A stretch of 36,900 nt of DNA from Candidatus Aenigmatarchaeota archaeon (GTDB taxonomy: Archaea > Aenigmatarchaeota > Aenigmatarchaeia > GW2011-AR5): NCBI GenBank assembly GCA_018304585.1, contig JAGVVY010000018.1, forward strand, positions 1 through 36,900, given 5' to 3'. The first letter of the stretch is position 1; each line of letters opens with the position of its first letter. Made by a program: the position numbers and the translations under genes. The notes below the pieces were generated by a model. It saw nothing but the letters and a program-made list of their open reading frames with translations, had not been told where the DNA came from and searched no databases. This document shows positions 5,426 through 12,605 of this stretch, in pieces.

Positions 5426-5843
5426 TAGCAGGTTCGAGCTTTAGGAATAGCATTTATACCAACCATCTCGCTATTTGGTGTAACAGTGAATAGAGGCACT
5501 GTTGCATAAAGTATGACGAAATAATAGCGGTGCAGCTTTGTTGATCATTCATTTCAATTCTGTGAATTTGTTTCTTTTCAAAATTCCATGTTGCGTCTCA
5601 ACCAGACTGTCATTCCCGCATATGCAGCCATCACAGGTATGTAAGCCTTTCCCGTGTCCTACGCGTGCTTGCAAAGCACTTCTACGTCACCGTCATCCCC
5701 GATGATTTTCCGCATAGTCATTACTTGATATTAGTAAAGCAAATTTTATACGAGGAGAATGCCGCTGGAATAGTATATAGTGATTTAATGGTATTCTCCT
5801 GTATAACATAATCCGCTGCAATACAGCTGTCTGGCGGATTGTG
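5426..5843. other. non-coding stretch with several inverted repeats
   Basis: About 420 bases between the tRNA cluster and the toxin-antitoxin promoter hold no credible ORF. Visible structure includes a hairpin at 5482-5503 (AACAGTG / CACTGTT), an 8-bp pair AGGAGAAT 5753-5760 / ATTCTCCT 5793-5800, and a 7-bp pair AATCCGC 5810-5816 / GCGGATT 5834-5840. Being next to tRNA genes and before a toxin-antitoxin pair, it could be the scar of an integrated element. No attachment-site duplication or integrase is seen in the window. Confidence 0.4.
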
Positions 5844-5872
5844 TTTATATACGTTGCTTTACAATGTAAAGC
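5844..5872 (+). promoter_or_regulatory. promoter and palindromic operator of the toxin-antitoxin operon
   Basis: A TATA box (TTTATATA, 5844-5851) is followed after 4 bp by a perfect palindrome, GCTTTACA-A-TGTAAAGC (5856-5872), which ends 9 bp before the antitoxin ATG. Ribbon-helix-helix antitoxins bind such palindromes as dimers to repress their own promoter. This palindrome sits where it would block transcription initiation. The motif is seen directly; autoregulation is inferred from the family. Confidence 0.75.
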
Positions 5873-5881
5873 AGTGATATT

Positions 5882-6091
5882 ATGGCAAAAACCATATCAA
5901 TCAGGTTTGAGGGGGAAGAGTACAAGGATCTTGAAACCCTTGTGGAGTCCGAAGGCTACGGGTCAAAAACCGAGCTTGTCAGAGAACTGATAAGGGAAAA
6001 ATGGGATGCATGGGCAAGAAAAGTAGCCAAACACGCCGAAAAGAACCCAAACGAATACGACAACTGGGAAGATGTGAAAAAGAGACTTTGA
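5882..6091 (+). CDS. ribbon-helix-helix antitoxin
   Basis: A 69-residue protein. The N-terminus, KTISIRFEGEEYKDLETLVESEGY followed by SKTELVRELIREKWDAW, matches the ribbon-helix-helix fold (strand residues about 3-9, helices about 11-24 and 28-44). The charged tail EKNPNEYDNWEDVKKRL should wrap the toxin. It is the expected DNA-binding antitoxin of a RelBE/ParDE-type pair. The operator palindrome lies directly upstream, and the toxin begins 4 bp downstream. Confidence 0.85.
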   Translation: MAKTISIRFEGEEYKDLETLVESEGYGSKTELVRELIREKWDAWARKVAKHAEKNPNEYDNWEDVKKRL

Positions 6092-6095
6092 TTTT

Positions 6096-6362
6096 ATGTT
6101 TCAGGTAAAGCTGCATAAAAATGTTTCTAAATTTCTCGAAAAACTTGATACGAAAAACAAGGCTGCCTGCAGGAAGGCAATAGACGAACTCTCAAACAAC
6201 CCGTTTGTGAGAAGACCCGGGTGCGATATTAAGAAACTGGGCGGGAAGGAAGACGTTTACAAGCTTCGGGTTGGTTCTATAAGATTAAACTATATCGTAA
6301 TCAAAGACACACTGATAATCTACATAAACGATGCATTTTACAGGAGCAGAGGATACAGGTAA
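6096..6362 (+). CDS. RelE/ParE-family toxin
   Basis: An 88-residue protein with the RelE-like layout: an N-terminal strand and helices (VKLHKNVSKFLEKLD), then DIKKLGGKEDVYKLRVGSIRLNYIV, and a final strand YINDAFYRSRGYR. The central Lys/Arg residues and the C-terminal Tyr-Arg cluster are typical of ribosome-dependent mRNA interferases of this family. Length and placement after the antitoxin (4-bp gap) are standard. Whether it acts as an RNase (RelE) or on gyrase (ParE) cannot be settled by eye; RelE-like activity is more likely in an archaeon. Confidence 0.87.
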   Translation: MFQVKLHKNVSKFLEKLDTKNKAACRKAIDELSNNPFVRRPGCDIKKLGGKEDVYKLRVGSIRLNYIVIKDTLIIYINDAFYRSRGYR

Positions 6363-6563
6363 CATAAATCAACAAATCTGCAACAATTCTTCAAAACTAT
6401 GCAAAACCGGCTAAAATGACCTAATTTTTGCTATATATGATGGCAGGCATTTTTGGTCTAAATGCGCAACAGAGCCTGAATAGATAATCTATATAGAATA
6501 GGTATCAAAAACCTGTATCAGGGTTTTAAATTCTTTGACCGACATAGAAATAGAAGTGATAAA

Positions 6564-6863
6564 ATGGTCGCGAATGTATGCAATTTCTCCGAAACTGCAA
6601 GAAAAGATGTCTTCACTGATAAGGGAGTCTACTACGGGCGCGTCACAGACATAAGTTTGGACCTCGACCGCTTCAAGGTCAAGGCGCTCATCGTGGATGC
6701 CGTAAGGGGATCGCATCTCGCTTCGATAGTCGGCGACAAGAAGGGCGTTGTGGTGCCTTATTCCATCGTGAAATCGGTGGGCGACATCATAATAATAAAG
6801 CATGTGACGCCTGTCAGCGCTGACCGTGAGGAGCAACAGCCTGCAGAAGAAGCATTGGCATGA
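6564..6863 (+). CDS. PRC-barrel domain protein
   Basis: A 99-residue protein with one PRC-barrel fold. The pattern ARKDVFTDKGVYYGRVTDISLDLDRFKVKALIV, then KKGVVVPYSIVKSVGDIIII, matches small archaeal PRC-barrel proteins. The C-terminal tail (residues 83-99) is acidic and Gln-rich. These proteins are thought to bind RNA or other proteins; a specific role is not known. A TATA-like TTTTAAAT at 6524-6531 lies 33-40 bp before ATG 6564, and AAGTGAT 8 bp upstream is a partial Shine-Dalgarno site, so the gene likely has a short leader. The oxidoreductase operon follows from its own promoter. Confidence 0.85.
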   Translation: MVANVCNFSETARKDVFTDKGVYYGRVTDISLDLDRFKVKALIVDAVRGSHLASIVGDKKGVVVPYSIVKSVGDIIIIKHVTPVSADREEQQPAEEALA

Positions 6864-6945
6864 TTTTACGGAAAATTATGCAAAGCCCGAAATTAGCATT
6901 TTTTATGTCCCGCATCCCACAAATGGAATGCGAGATTTTCAGCAT

Positions 6946-6953
6946 CTTTATAT
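6946..6953 (+). promoter_or_regulatory. TATA box of the 2-oxoacid oxidoreductase operon
   Basis: The sequence CTTTATAT lies 26-33 bp before ATG 6979. This supports that start over the longer upstream frame and predicts a leaderless or nearly leaderless mRNA. Confidence 0.6.
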
Positions 6954-6978
6954 GATACTGAGCACATATTGTGGTAAT

Positions 6979-7458
6979 ATGGTTACTTTCGAGGTCGCTG
7001 GGAGAAGCAAAAAGGATTCTGAAACCCTTTCCCGCATTTTTGCAAGGGCCGGTTTCCTGTCGGGTTTCCATTCCCAGTCTTTTAGCGACTCTACGCCTGA
7101 AAGAAACGGCCCGCCTTCTTCGCATTACGTAAGGCTGGAGAAGGAAGGCATACTGAGCAGGGAAATTCCCGAAGCGCCTGATTTTCTTATATTACTGGAT
7201 TCTACGGTAGAAATCAAACCGAAAAAAGAAACGATTGTAATGGCGAACACTCCGAAGCCAAAGAAGGCGGGCGAAGTGGACGCGTCTTCCGTATCAATGG
7301 AGTCCATAAAACGCCACGACATAGTGCCTGTCATGCTTGGCGCAGCATTGAAGGCTTTCGGCAAGATACCGTTAAAAAACGCAAAAGCTGCGATGGAGAC
7401 GGAAGGCAGGAAGGACTCCTACGCCGCGGTCGAAGCAGGCTATAAAGCCATGAAATAA
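6979..7458 (+). CDS. porG: 2-oxoacid:ferredoxin oxidoreductase, gamma subunit (divergent)
   Basis: A protein of 159 residues from ATG 6979. The middle segment GFLSGFHSQSFSDSTPERNGPPSSHYVRL followed by PDFLILLD matches the gamma subunit pattern (PERRGAPV and the VVVLD strand). The usual glycine-rich GRGGQG motif near the N-terminus is replaced by AGRSKKDSE. In the family this subunit binds part of coenzyme A and supports the catalytic core. The open frame extends upstream to 6826, but the promoter position argues against using it. First gene of the operon; delta follows after a 10-bp gap. Confidence 0.8.
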   Translation: MVTFEVAGRSKKDSETLSRIFARAGFLSGFHSQSFSDSTPERNGPPSSHYVRLEKEGILSREIPEAPDFLILLDSTVEIKPKKETIVMANTPKPKKAGEVDASSVSMESIKRHDIVPVMLGAALKAFGKIPLKNAKAAMETEGRKDSYAAVEAGYKAMK

Positions 7459-7468
7459 GGGTGATTCG

Positions 7469-7744
7469 ATGATAATTTCAGAGGAAGAAATAAAGCACGA
7501 TGCCAAGATGCTGCCGGTTTGCATGCCGGCATTCCTGGACAGGAGCAAGTGGAACTCGGTTGCGCCAAAAGTCAACGCTAAAAGGGCATTGGATCCCTAT
7601 CCAGGCGCGATGTCCTGCCCGGACGAGGCCATAACAGTCGAGAACGGCAAGATGAAAATAAATTATTCCGCATGCACCGGCTGCCTCGTCTGCCTGAGGG
7701 AGACGCCCTTTAACGCCATTTCAGAGGAGAAGGTGAACAGGTAA
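7469..7744 (+). CDS. porD: 2-oxoacid:ferredoxin oxidoreductase, delta (ferredoxin-like) subunit, eroded clusters
   Basis: A 91-residue delta subunit, normally a 2x[4Fe-4S] ferredoxin. Here the first cluster motif keeps only Cys50 (MSCPDEAI); the CxxCxxC part reads NAKRALDPYPG. The second cluster keeps Cys69, Cys72 and Cys75, but the fourth position is Thr79 (CLRETP instead of CxxxCP). At most one cluster, perhaps 3Fe-4S or with a non-Cys ligand, could form. The overall length and the two PDEAI/FNAI turns still identify the family. Its stop overlaps the alpha start at 7744. Confidence 0.82.
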   Translation: MIISEEEIKHDAKMLPVCMPAFLDRSKWNSVAPKVNAKRALDPYPGAMSCPDEAITVENGKMKINYSACTGCLVCLRETPFNAISEEKVNR

Positions 7745-8769
7745 TGCCATACGATTTCGTTTCCGCAAAAACCGCGGCGCTTCTTGCGGCAAAGCTTTCC
7801 GAAGCAGAAGCATGCGTTGCGCCTAAAGACTCTTCGCTCTGCAGAGAAAACGCGCAAAACTATCTTCAAAGCAGCACTCCGTCGGTTTCCGCGACCGGCA
7901 GTTCCATGGCAGGAAGGCGAACCGTGGCAATTCTCGATGCAGGCAGCCTGCAAAGCACGGATATTTCAACACCCGCTTCCATGAGACTTCCGGTAATTTC
8001 AGTGCTGTACTCGCCTGCGCAAGCCAAGCCCGGCGAACTTCATTCCGCCTTCTATTCGTTGGCAGACAGCGGGTGCGTCATGTTTTCCGCCGAAAATCTC
8101 CAGGAACTTATGGACCTGACAATGATAGCCTGCCGCGTTTCAGAAGACCGCAAGGTTCTTCTTCCATCGGTCGTGCAGTTCGACGACCCGTCGCTTATGG
8201 AGGACGCCAGCATTCCGGGCGACAAGGTCATATCCGCATTCCTGAATAATCCGGCTCTTCCGCACAGGATAGATGCAAAGAAACCGGCGGCTCTTGGGGG
8301 GCCGTCCTGGGAACCGGCTCTTAAGATGCAGCACTCCAAGGCGATGGAAAACGCCGCTTCCCTGTTCAAATCCTCTTCTGAAACATGGAACGCCAAATTC
8401 AGGAGGTCTTACGGCACGATAGATAATTACAAGACGGAAGACGCGGATTTGATATTGGTCATGATGGGATCGCATTCTGCCACGGCCAAAAAAGCCGTAG
8501 ACAGGGCAAGGGAGCGCGGTCTCAGGGCAGGAGTCGCGAGAATAACGATGTTCAGGCCGTTCCCGTATAAGGAACTGTCTGAAACACTCTCCAGCGCAAA
8601 ATTCTCGGCAACAGTCGACTTTTCTGCGCCATTGGGCGGCAAGACGCCCCTGCAAAGGGAAGCCGGCACCGCTGCCAATTTCGCTGTAATGAAAAGGCCC
8701 TCAGAAAAGGATTTTGAGGGGATGTTCGCGAAGCTTTCCAGAGAAGCGAAGACTCATTGGGTCATATGA
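7744..8769 (+). CDS. porA: 2-oxoacid:ferredoxin oxidoreductase, alpha subunit (divergent, short)
   Basis: A 341-residue protein, about 50 shorter than usual. The central and C-terminal parts fit the family: LQELMDLTMIACRVSED, LLPSVVQFDD, IPGDKVISAFL, a YGTIDNYKTEDADLILVMMGS segment, then RAGVARITMFRPFPYKEL. The N-terminal pyrimidine-binding region is rewritten: the YPITP motif and the ESEHSA segment with the catalytic Glu are not found. The enzyme normally oxidises pyruvate (or another 2-oxoacid) to acyl-CoA, CO2 and reduced ferredoxin. With these losses, normal chemistry is doubtful. It is followed by a membrane-protein gene whose ATG overlaps its TGA. Confidence 0.78.
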   Translation: MPYDFVSAKTAALLAAKLSEAEACVAPKDSSLCRENAQNYLQSSTPSVSATGSSMAGRRTVAILDAGSLQSTDISTPASMRLPVISVLYSPAQAKPGELHSAFYSLADSGCVMFSAENLQELMDLTMIACRVSEDRKVLLPSVVQFDDPSLMEDASIPGDKVISAFLNNPALPHRIDAKKPAALGGPSWEPALKMQHSKAMENAASLFKSSSETWNAKFRRSYGTIDNYKTEDADLILVMMGSHSATAKKAVDRARERGLRAGVARITMFRPFPYKELSETLSSAKFSATVDFSAPLGGKTPLQREAGTAANFAVMKRPSEKDFEGMFAKLSREAKTHWVI

Positions 8770-8984
8770 TGAAGTACGTGCTTGCGGCAGTGGCTCTTAT
8801 AGTATTCATAAACATTTACCTCCTGCTCTATGCACAGGGCATAGAGCCGTTCGGCATGGCGGTTCGCTTTGTCGCGGACTTCTTCGGCCGCACGGACGAC
8901 TATGGAGGGCCGCTCGCCGTGGTATTGCTCGGCATTGTACTTGCGTTCGCGACTCTGGCTATGCGCAGCAGGGGAAGAAAATGA
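8766..8984 (+). CDS. small two-helix membrane protein inside the por operon
   Basis: From ATG 8766, which overlaps the alpha stop as ATGA, the product has 72 residues. Two hydrophobic helices (about residues 4-21 and 48-64) flank an amphipathic loop (GMAVRFVADFFGRTDDYGG). It ends in a basic tail (RSRGRK). Its stop overlaps the start of the next gene, again as ATGA, so translation is tightly coupled. This gene is not part of standard oxidoreductase operons. A role in placing the complex at the membrane is possible but unproven. Confidence 0.75.
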   Translation: MMKYVLAAVALIVFINIYLLLYAQGIEPFGMAVRFVADFFGRTDDYGGPLAVVLLGIVLAFATLAMRSRGRK

Positions 8985-9412
8985 GGCAGGGAAGGCAGGC
9001 ATATCCGGCACTGTATGAAAAGGCCGTTTCGTTGGCTGCGCAGGGCATTGCCATAAAAGACATAGCAGCGCAACTCGGCGTTTCCTATTCCGCATGCTAC
9101 CACTGGATCAGGGGCCTGCGCAAGCCCGATGACGGGAACCTTAATTCATTCGTCGACGAAATAAGGCAGAAGGGCCCCTTGCATGCAGCGTCCATGGAAA
9201 AATTTCCCAAGCACAATGAACTTTTCCTTACGGCGTCAAGGCGCGGGATGGGAATAAGGCGCTATATGCTTCCGAAAAAGCTCGGGGATTATTCGACGTG
9301 GTATTTTGTGTCAGGCCAGGAAGACAAGCTCAAGGAATGCGTGCTTGAACTTGTTAAGAAATATAAAGAACTGAAACAAGAGTTATTAGGGCGCCTTTTG
9401 GAATTTGGGTGA
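8981..9412 (+). CDS. helix-turn-helix protein inside the por operon
   Basis: A 143-residue protein from ATG 8981. The N-terminal third contains a helix-turn-helix of the homeodomain/resolvase type: AVSLAAQGIAIKDIAAQL, then GVSYSACYHWIRGLRKP. The middle and C-terminal parts (residues 60-143) form a mixed domain (NELFLTASRRGMGIRRYMLPKK, STWYFVSGQEDKLKE) ending in a long charged helix. It is likely a DNA-binding regulator of the operon it lies in. It overlaps the membrane-protein gene by 4 bp, and beta begins within about 6 bp of its stop. The longer upstream frame to 8714 overlaps alpha and is rejected. Confidence 0.75.
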   Translation: MRQGRQAYPALYEKAVSLAAQGIAIKDIAAQLGVSYSACYHWIRGLRKPDDGNLNSFVDEIRQKGPLHAASMEKFPKHNELFLTASRRGMGIRRYMLPKKLGDYSTWYFVSGQEDKLKECVLELVKKYKELKQELLGRLLEFG

Positions 9413-9417
9413 TATGT

Positions 9418-10227
9418 ATGGAAGATGATATGGATGTCGAGGAAGTCGCAGAAGAAAAAGTGTCTATAGATCCTATATTGAAGGAAACGCTGGAAAGCGG
9501 CAAAACTTTCATTACCGGCAATCATGGTTGCATAGGATGCGGCGAACTCCTTGCATTAAAGATAGCCCTGCACGCGGCAGGAAAGTGCATAGTCGTTCAT
9601 TCATCCGGCGAAATTGCTCTCCTCGCGAAATACCCGAATTCCTACGTTTCTGTGCCTTTCGTCAGCGCGGGCAGGAACGCGGTTGCAGTTGCCCGGGCAA
9701 TAGCAAAAAGCGCTTCCGAGCCTGTCGTGGCATATGCAGGCGACGGGGCCACTGCGGAACATATGGAAAGCCTCGTGGACGCCATCCGTTCAAAAAGCAA
9801 CATTGTCTGCCTGTGTTATAACAACCAGTCCGCGGGCGTCTATTCCGAAAGCCTTGCAAAAGTCGTGTCCCGATACGCTGATTACGCTGCAACGGCCTCG
9901 ATTTCACACCCTTCTGATTTCATAAAGAAGATGAAGAAGGCTCTGGCTTTGCCGGGGACAAAATATATAGAAGTGCTTGCCCCGTGCCCTGACAAATGGG
10001 GGTTCGACACTTCGCTTACCGTGGAAGTCGCCCGAACCGCGGTGGAGAGCAAGGCATGGCCGCTTTACGAGGTGACTTCGGGCAGGACAGAAATCAATTC
10101 ATTGCCCACTTCAGTTGCGGTTGACAATTATTTCTCGGTGCAGCGCAGATTCGCAAATGCCGATCCCGCAGAGATTGACGAAGCCAAGGCCCGTATAGCA
10201 AAAATCTGGAAGAGCCTCCAGCAATAA
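9418..10227 (+). CDS. porB: 2-oxoacid:ferredoxin oxidoreductase, beta subunit
   Basis: A 269-residue TPP-binding subunit. The TPP/Mg motif GDGATA (108-113), with Asn135 and Asn136 about 25 residues later, is intact. Of the four cysteines that hold the proximal 4Fe-4S cluster, Cys38 and Cys41 (CIGC) and Cys190 (APCP) remain, but the third site, usually TGC, reads SGE at 63-65. The C-terminal pattern YIEVLAPCPDKWGF followed by AVESKAWPLYEV is typical. A GTG at 9409 overlapping the HTH stop is an alternative start. It is the best preserved subunit of the operon. It ends directly against the pilin-like gene on the other strand. Confidence 0.87.
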   Translation: MEDDMDVEEVAEEKVSIDPILKETLESGKTFITGNHGCIGCGELLALKIALHAAGKCIVVHSSGEIALLAKYPNSYVSVPFVSAGRNAVAVARAIAKSASEPVVAYAGDGATAEHMESLVDAIRSKSNIVCLCYNNQSAGVYSESLAKVVSRYADYAATASISHPSDFIKKMKKALALPGTKYIEVLAPCPDKWGFDTSLTVEVARTAVESKAWPLYEVTSGRTEINSLPTSVAVDNYFSVQRRFANADPAEIDEAKARIAKIWKSLQQ

Positions 10228-10665
10228 TCAGCACGTTGCTGCTGCAGACTGGCCCGGTGTGTCTATCTTGACTGCCTCGCAGCTGCCGTCCGCATCATCG
10301 GCATTGAACAATACAGTACCGCCTACCGGTATTTCTGTCACGCCTCCTGCGTTAGAAGAATCTCTCCAAAAGCCGCCTGCCGGAACGCCATCAACGAAAA
10401 CGGTAAGTATATTATTCAGGCTTGAAGAATCCTTTATCGTGACTGTGCCTGTATTTCTGACGTATATCTTGATCGGGGATCCTTTTTCCACGAAGACGAT
10501 TCTTACTTTTGTGTTAAGCGCATTAAGCGTGTTCTGCGTGCCTTCTCCTACTTCCTTTGTCGTCAATTCGGTCTGGCTAACGAAGAACATATATACTGCC
10601 CCGATGAGAGAAACGGTTATGAGCAGCAGCAATATTGTGGAGATGACGGGCGTAATTCCTTTCAT
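10228..10665 (-). CDS. archaeal type IV pilin-like protein
   Basis: A 145-residue protein starting MKG-ITPVISTILLLLITVSL. This is a class III signal peptide: a short basic leader, a likely prepilin-peptidase cut after Gly3, then the hydrophobic helix that packs the pilus core. The rest (residues 30-145) is a beta-rich domain with TVTIKDSS and VPVGGTVLF-like strands and two cysteines near the end that may form a disulfide. It is probably assembled in an adhesion pilus or archaellum-like filament; no assembly genes are nearby. A TATA box at 10684-10693 is placed for a leaderless mRNA. Confidence 0.8.
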   Translation of the reverse strand: MKGITPVISTILLLLITVSLIGAVYMFFVSQTELTTKEVGEGTQNTLNALNTKVRIVFVEKGSPIKIYVRNTGTVTIKDSSSLNNILTVFVDGVPAGGFWRDSSNAGGVTEIPVGGTVLFNADDADGSCEAVKIDTPGQSAAATC

Positions 10666-10713
10666 AAGTACATTTTTAGAAAGGACGATATAAATAGCTA
10701 TATATTGACAAGA

Positions 10714-11853
10714 CTAAATGCCTGTTTCTTTCCTAAGAATCTCGGCCTTGTCTGTTTTTTCCCACGGGAATTCCGGCCTTCCGAAGTGGCCGTAAGCCGC
10801 GGTTTTGAGATATATCGGGCTTTTCAGGCCAAATGCAGATATTATTTGCGCCGGCTTGAGCGGGAAATGCTTTCTCACAAGTTCCGAGATTTTTTCCTTG
10901 CTTATCTTTTCCGTGCCGAAGCAGTCAACGAACACGGAAACGGGCTCGGCAACGCCTATGGCATAGGCAAGCTGGACTTCGCACTTGTCTGCAAGGCCTG
11001 CCGCAACAACGTTCTTTGCCGCATACCTAGCGGCATACGCGGCAGACCTGTCAACCTTTGACGGATCCTTCCCCGAGAAGCAGCCTCCGCCGTGACGGCC
11101 CATCCCGCCGTACGTATCAACTATTATCTTCCTGCCCGTCAGGCCGGCGTCCGCGTAAGGCCCGCCGCGCACAAAGCTGCCCGTCGGATTTATGAATATC
11201 TTCGTTTCTGCGTCCATCCATTTTCCGCAGACCGGCTTTATGATTTTCTCAAGCACGTCTGCCTTTATCTGTTCGTACGGCACCCCCTCGTCATGCTGCG
11301 TGGAAACGACTATTGCGTCGGCCCTTTTTGGAACGCCGTCGACGTATTCTATCGTTACCTGCGACTTGCCGTCCGGCCTTAAGTATGATATCTCGTTTTT
11401 CTTTCTTGCTTCGGCGAGGCGCATGGTTAATTTATGCGCCAGCGTTATCGGCAAAGGCATCAATTCTTCCGTTTCCCTGCAGGCGTAGCCGAACATCATG
11501 CCCTGATCGCCTGCACCCTGTTCCTTCCGGTCAACGCCCTGCGCTATATTCGGGGACTGTTCGGTTATCTGCGTCCAGACCGAGCAGGTTTCCCATTCTA
11601 TCCCGTATTCCGACTTGGTATACCCGATTTTGCGTATTACTTCTCGTGCGATTCGAGGAACGTCTATGTAACCCCTTGTGGTCATTTCGCCGAAGACCGT
11701 TATGCCGCCGTTCTTTGCTCCCGTTTCTACGGCTACCCTGCTGTCAGGATCCTGCCTTAGCGCCTCGTCCAATATCGCGTCGGATATCTGGTCGCACAAC
11801 TTGTCCGGGTGCCCTTCGGTCACCGATTCGGAAGTAAAATAGTTCTTTTCCAT
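10714..11853 (-). CDS. metK: S-adenosylmethionine synthetase, bacterial type
   Basis: A 379-residue enzyme making S-adenosylmethionine from methionine and ATP. It has the bacterial and eukaryotic MetK motifs GHPDK (14-18), GAGDQG (113-118) and [10 protein letters not shown] (255-264). Most archaea use a quite different archaeal-type enzyme, so this looks like an ancient acquisition from bacteria, although the gene composition does not differ obviously from its neighbours. The length is normal and all motifs are present. It faces the HTH-CBS gene across a 54-bp shared promoter region, which suggests regulation by that protein. Confidence 0.97.
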   Translation of the reverse strand: MEKNYFTSESVTEGHPDKLCDQISDAILDEALRQDPDSRVAVETGAKNGGITVFGEMTTRGYIDVPRIAREVIRKIGYTKSEYGIEWETCSVWTQITEQSPNIAQGVDRKEQGAGDQGMMFGYACRETEELMPLPITLAHKLTMRLAEARKKNEISYLRPDGKSQVTIEYVDGVPKRADAIVVSTQHDEGVPYEQIKADVLEKIIKPVCGKWMDAETKIFINPTGSFVRGGPYADAGLTGRKIIVDTYGGMGRHGGGCFSGKDPSKVDRSAAYAARYAAKNVVAAGLADKCEVQLAYAIGVAEPVSVFVDCFGTEKISKEKISELVRKHFPLKPAQIISAFGLKSPIYLKTAAYGHFGRPEFPWEKTDKAEILRKETGI

Positions 11854-11865
11854 TTTGTCTTTATA

Positions 11866-11915
11866 GCATATTCTTTATTTATATTTATCATAGCACATTA
11901 TGCGAATATGCATAA
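11866..11915. promoter_or_regulatory. shared metK / HTH-CBS promoter with inverted repeats
   Basis: The 54 bp between the two divergent starts contain overlapping A/T-rich TATA boxes for both genes (about 11873-11886). An 8-bp inverted pair flanks them: GCATATTC at 11866-11873 and GAATATGC at 11904-11911. The second half also lies in an 18-bp dyad, TTATGC-GAATAT-GCATAA (11898-11915), which covers the regulator's start codon. Such a layout suits a dimeric repressor controlling both directions. Confidence 0.55.
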
Positions 11916-12459
11916 AAATATTAAGCTCGCCGATATCCGCAGGATAAGAAAGAGCCTGGGCATGACCCAGCAGAAGCTTTCTGAAGTAAGCGGCATAAGC
12001 CAGCCGCTTATAGCCCGCATAGAGGCGGGAAAAACCGACCCGTCTTTTTCAAAGGCCGAGAAAATATTTTCGGCCCTCGAATCGTCAAAGAAGAGTTCGG
12101 GGGCTTTCCGTGCCTTGGACATCATGTCCAAGAAAATATTTTTCATCTCGCCGGACGAAACGGTATCCCATGCGGCGAGGGCCATGAAACGAAAGAATAT
12201 TTCCCAGCTTCCGGTTCTGGAAAACGGGAAGGTCGTAGGATTGATAAGCGAGAAGGACGTCGCGTCGTCCATAGGCAGCGACCCCAGCCGCATGACCGTC
12301 AATGACGTCATGTCCGAAGCGCCGCCGACCGTGGGGCCGGATGCGGACGTTGGCATGCTCACCGCCATGCTCGAATACAGCTCCTGCCTGCTTGTAGCAA
12401 GCAAGGGCCGCATAGAAGGCATCATTACGCGGGCGGATATACTGAAGACGTTTTCATAA
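11908..12459 (+). CDS. HTH-CBS domain transcription regulator
   Basis: From ATG 11908 the product has 183 residues. Residues about 6-55 form an Xre-type helix-turn-helix (RKSLGMTQQKLSEVSGISQPLIARIEAG). Two CBS domains follow (about 70-125 and 130-183; FFISPDETVSHAARAM, LPVLENGKVVGLISEKD). CBS pairs bind adenosine ligands, including AMP, ATP and S-adenosylmethionine. Because it is divergent from metK, sensing S-adenosylmethionine to control metK is an attractive inference. The frame stays open upstream to 11809, but that part overlaps metK and the promoter. Confidence 0.88.
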   Translation: MHKNIKLADIRRIRKSLGMTQQKLSEVSGISQPLIARIEAGKTDPSFSKAEKIFSALESSKKSSGAFRALDIMSKKIFFISPDETVSHAARAMKRKNISQLPVLENGKVVGLISEKDVASSIGSDPSRMTVNDVMSEAPPTVGPDADVGMLTAMLEYSSCLLVASKGRIEGIITRADILKTFS

Positions 12460-12461
12460 AA

Positions 12462-12605
12462 TTACAAATTAACGATTATTATTTTCCCGGCTTCTATTGT
12501 GACCATGCCAGATTCACGCGGTCCAAATACTACATGTCCTGTGGGTTGCAGATAAAATAAAACGAGGCCCAGTAGGGCCAAAAGAAACGCGGCTTTCAGG
12601 TTCAA
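12462..12605 (-). CDS. tiny secreted or membrane-anchored protein (47 aa)
   Basis: A frame starting at TTG 12605 overlaps the stop of the preceding gene and ends at TAA 12462. The product has a basic N-terminus, a strong hydrophobic segment (about residues 5-18: AAFLLALLGLVLFY), then a short outer part ending IEAGKIIIVNL. It looks like a signal anchor with a small exterior tail. Start overlap with the upstream secreted protein suggests translational coupling. No family is recognised, and the TTG start keeps confidence moderate. Confidence 0.5.
   Translation of the reverse strand: MNLKAAFLLALLGLVLFYLQPTGHVVFGPRESGMVTIEAGKIIIVNL

Noticed and set aside
8714-8980. Longer start for the HTH protein in the por operon
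   Set aside because: It overlaps alpha and the membrane-protein gene and is Arg/Gly/His-rich, typical of a shadow frame.
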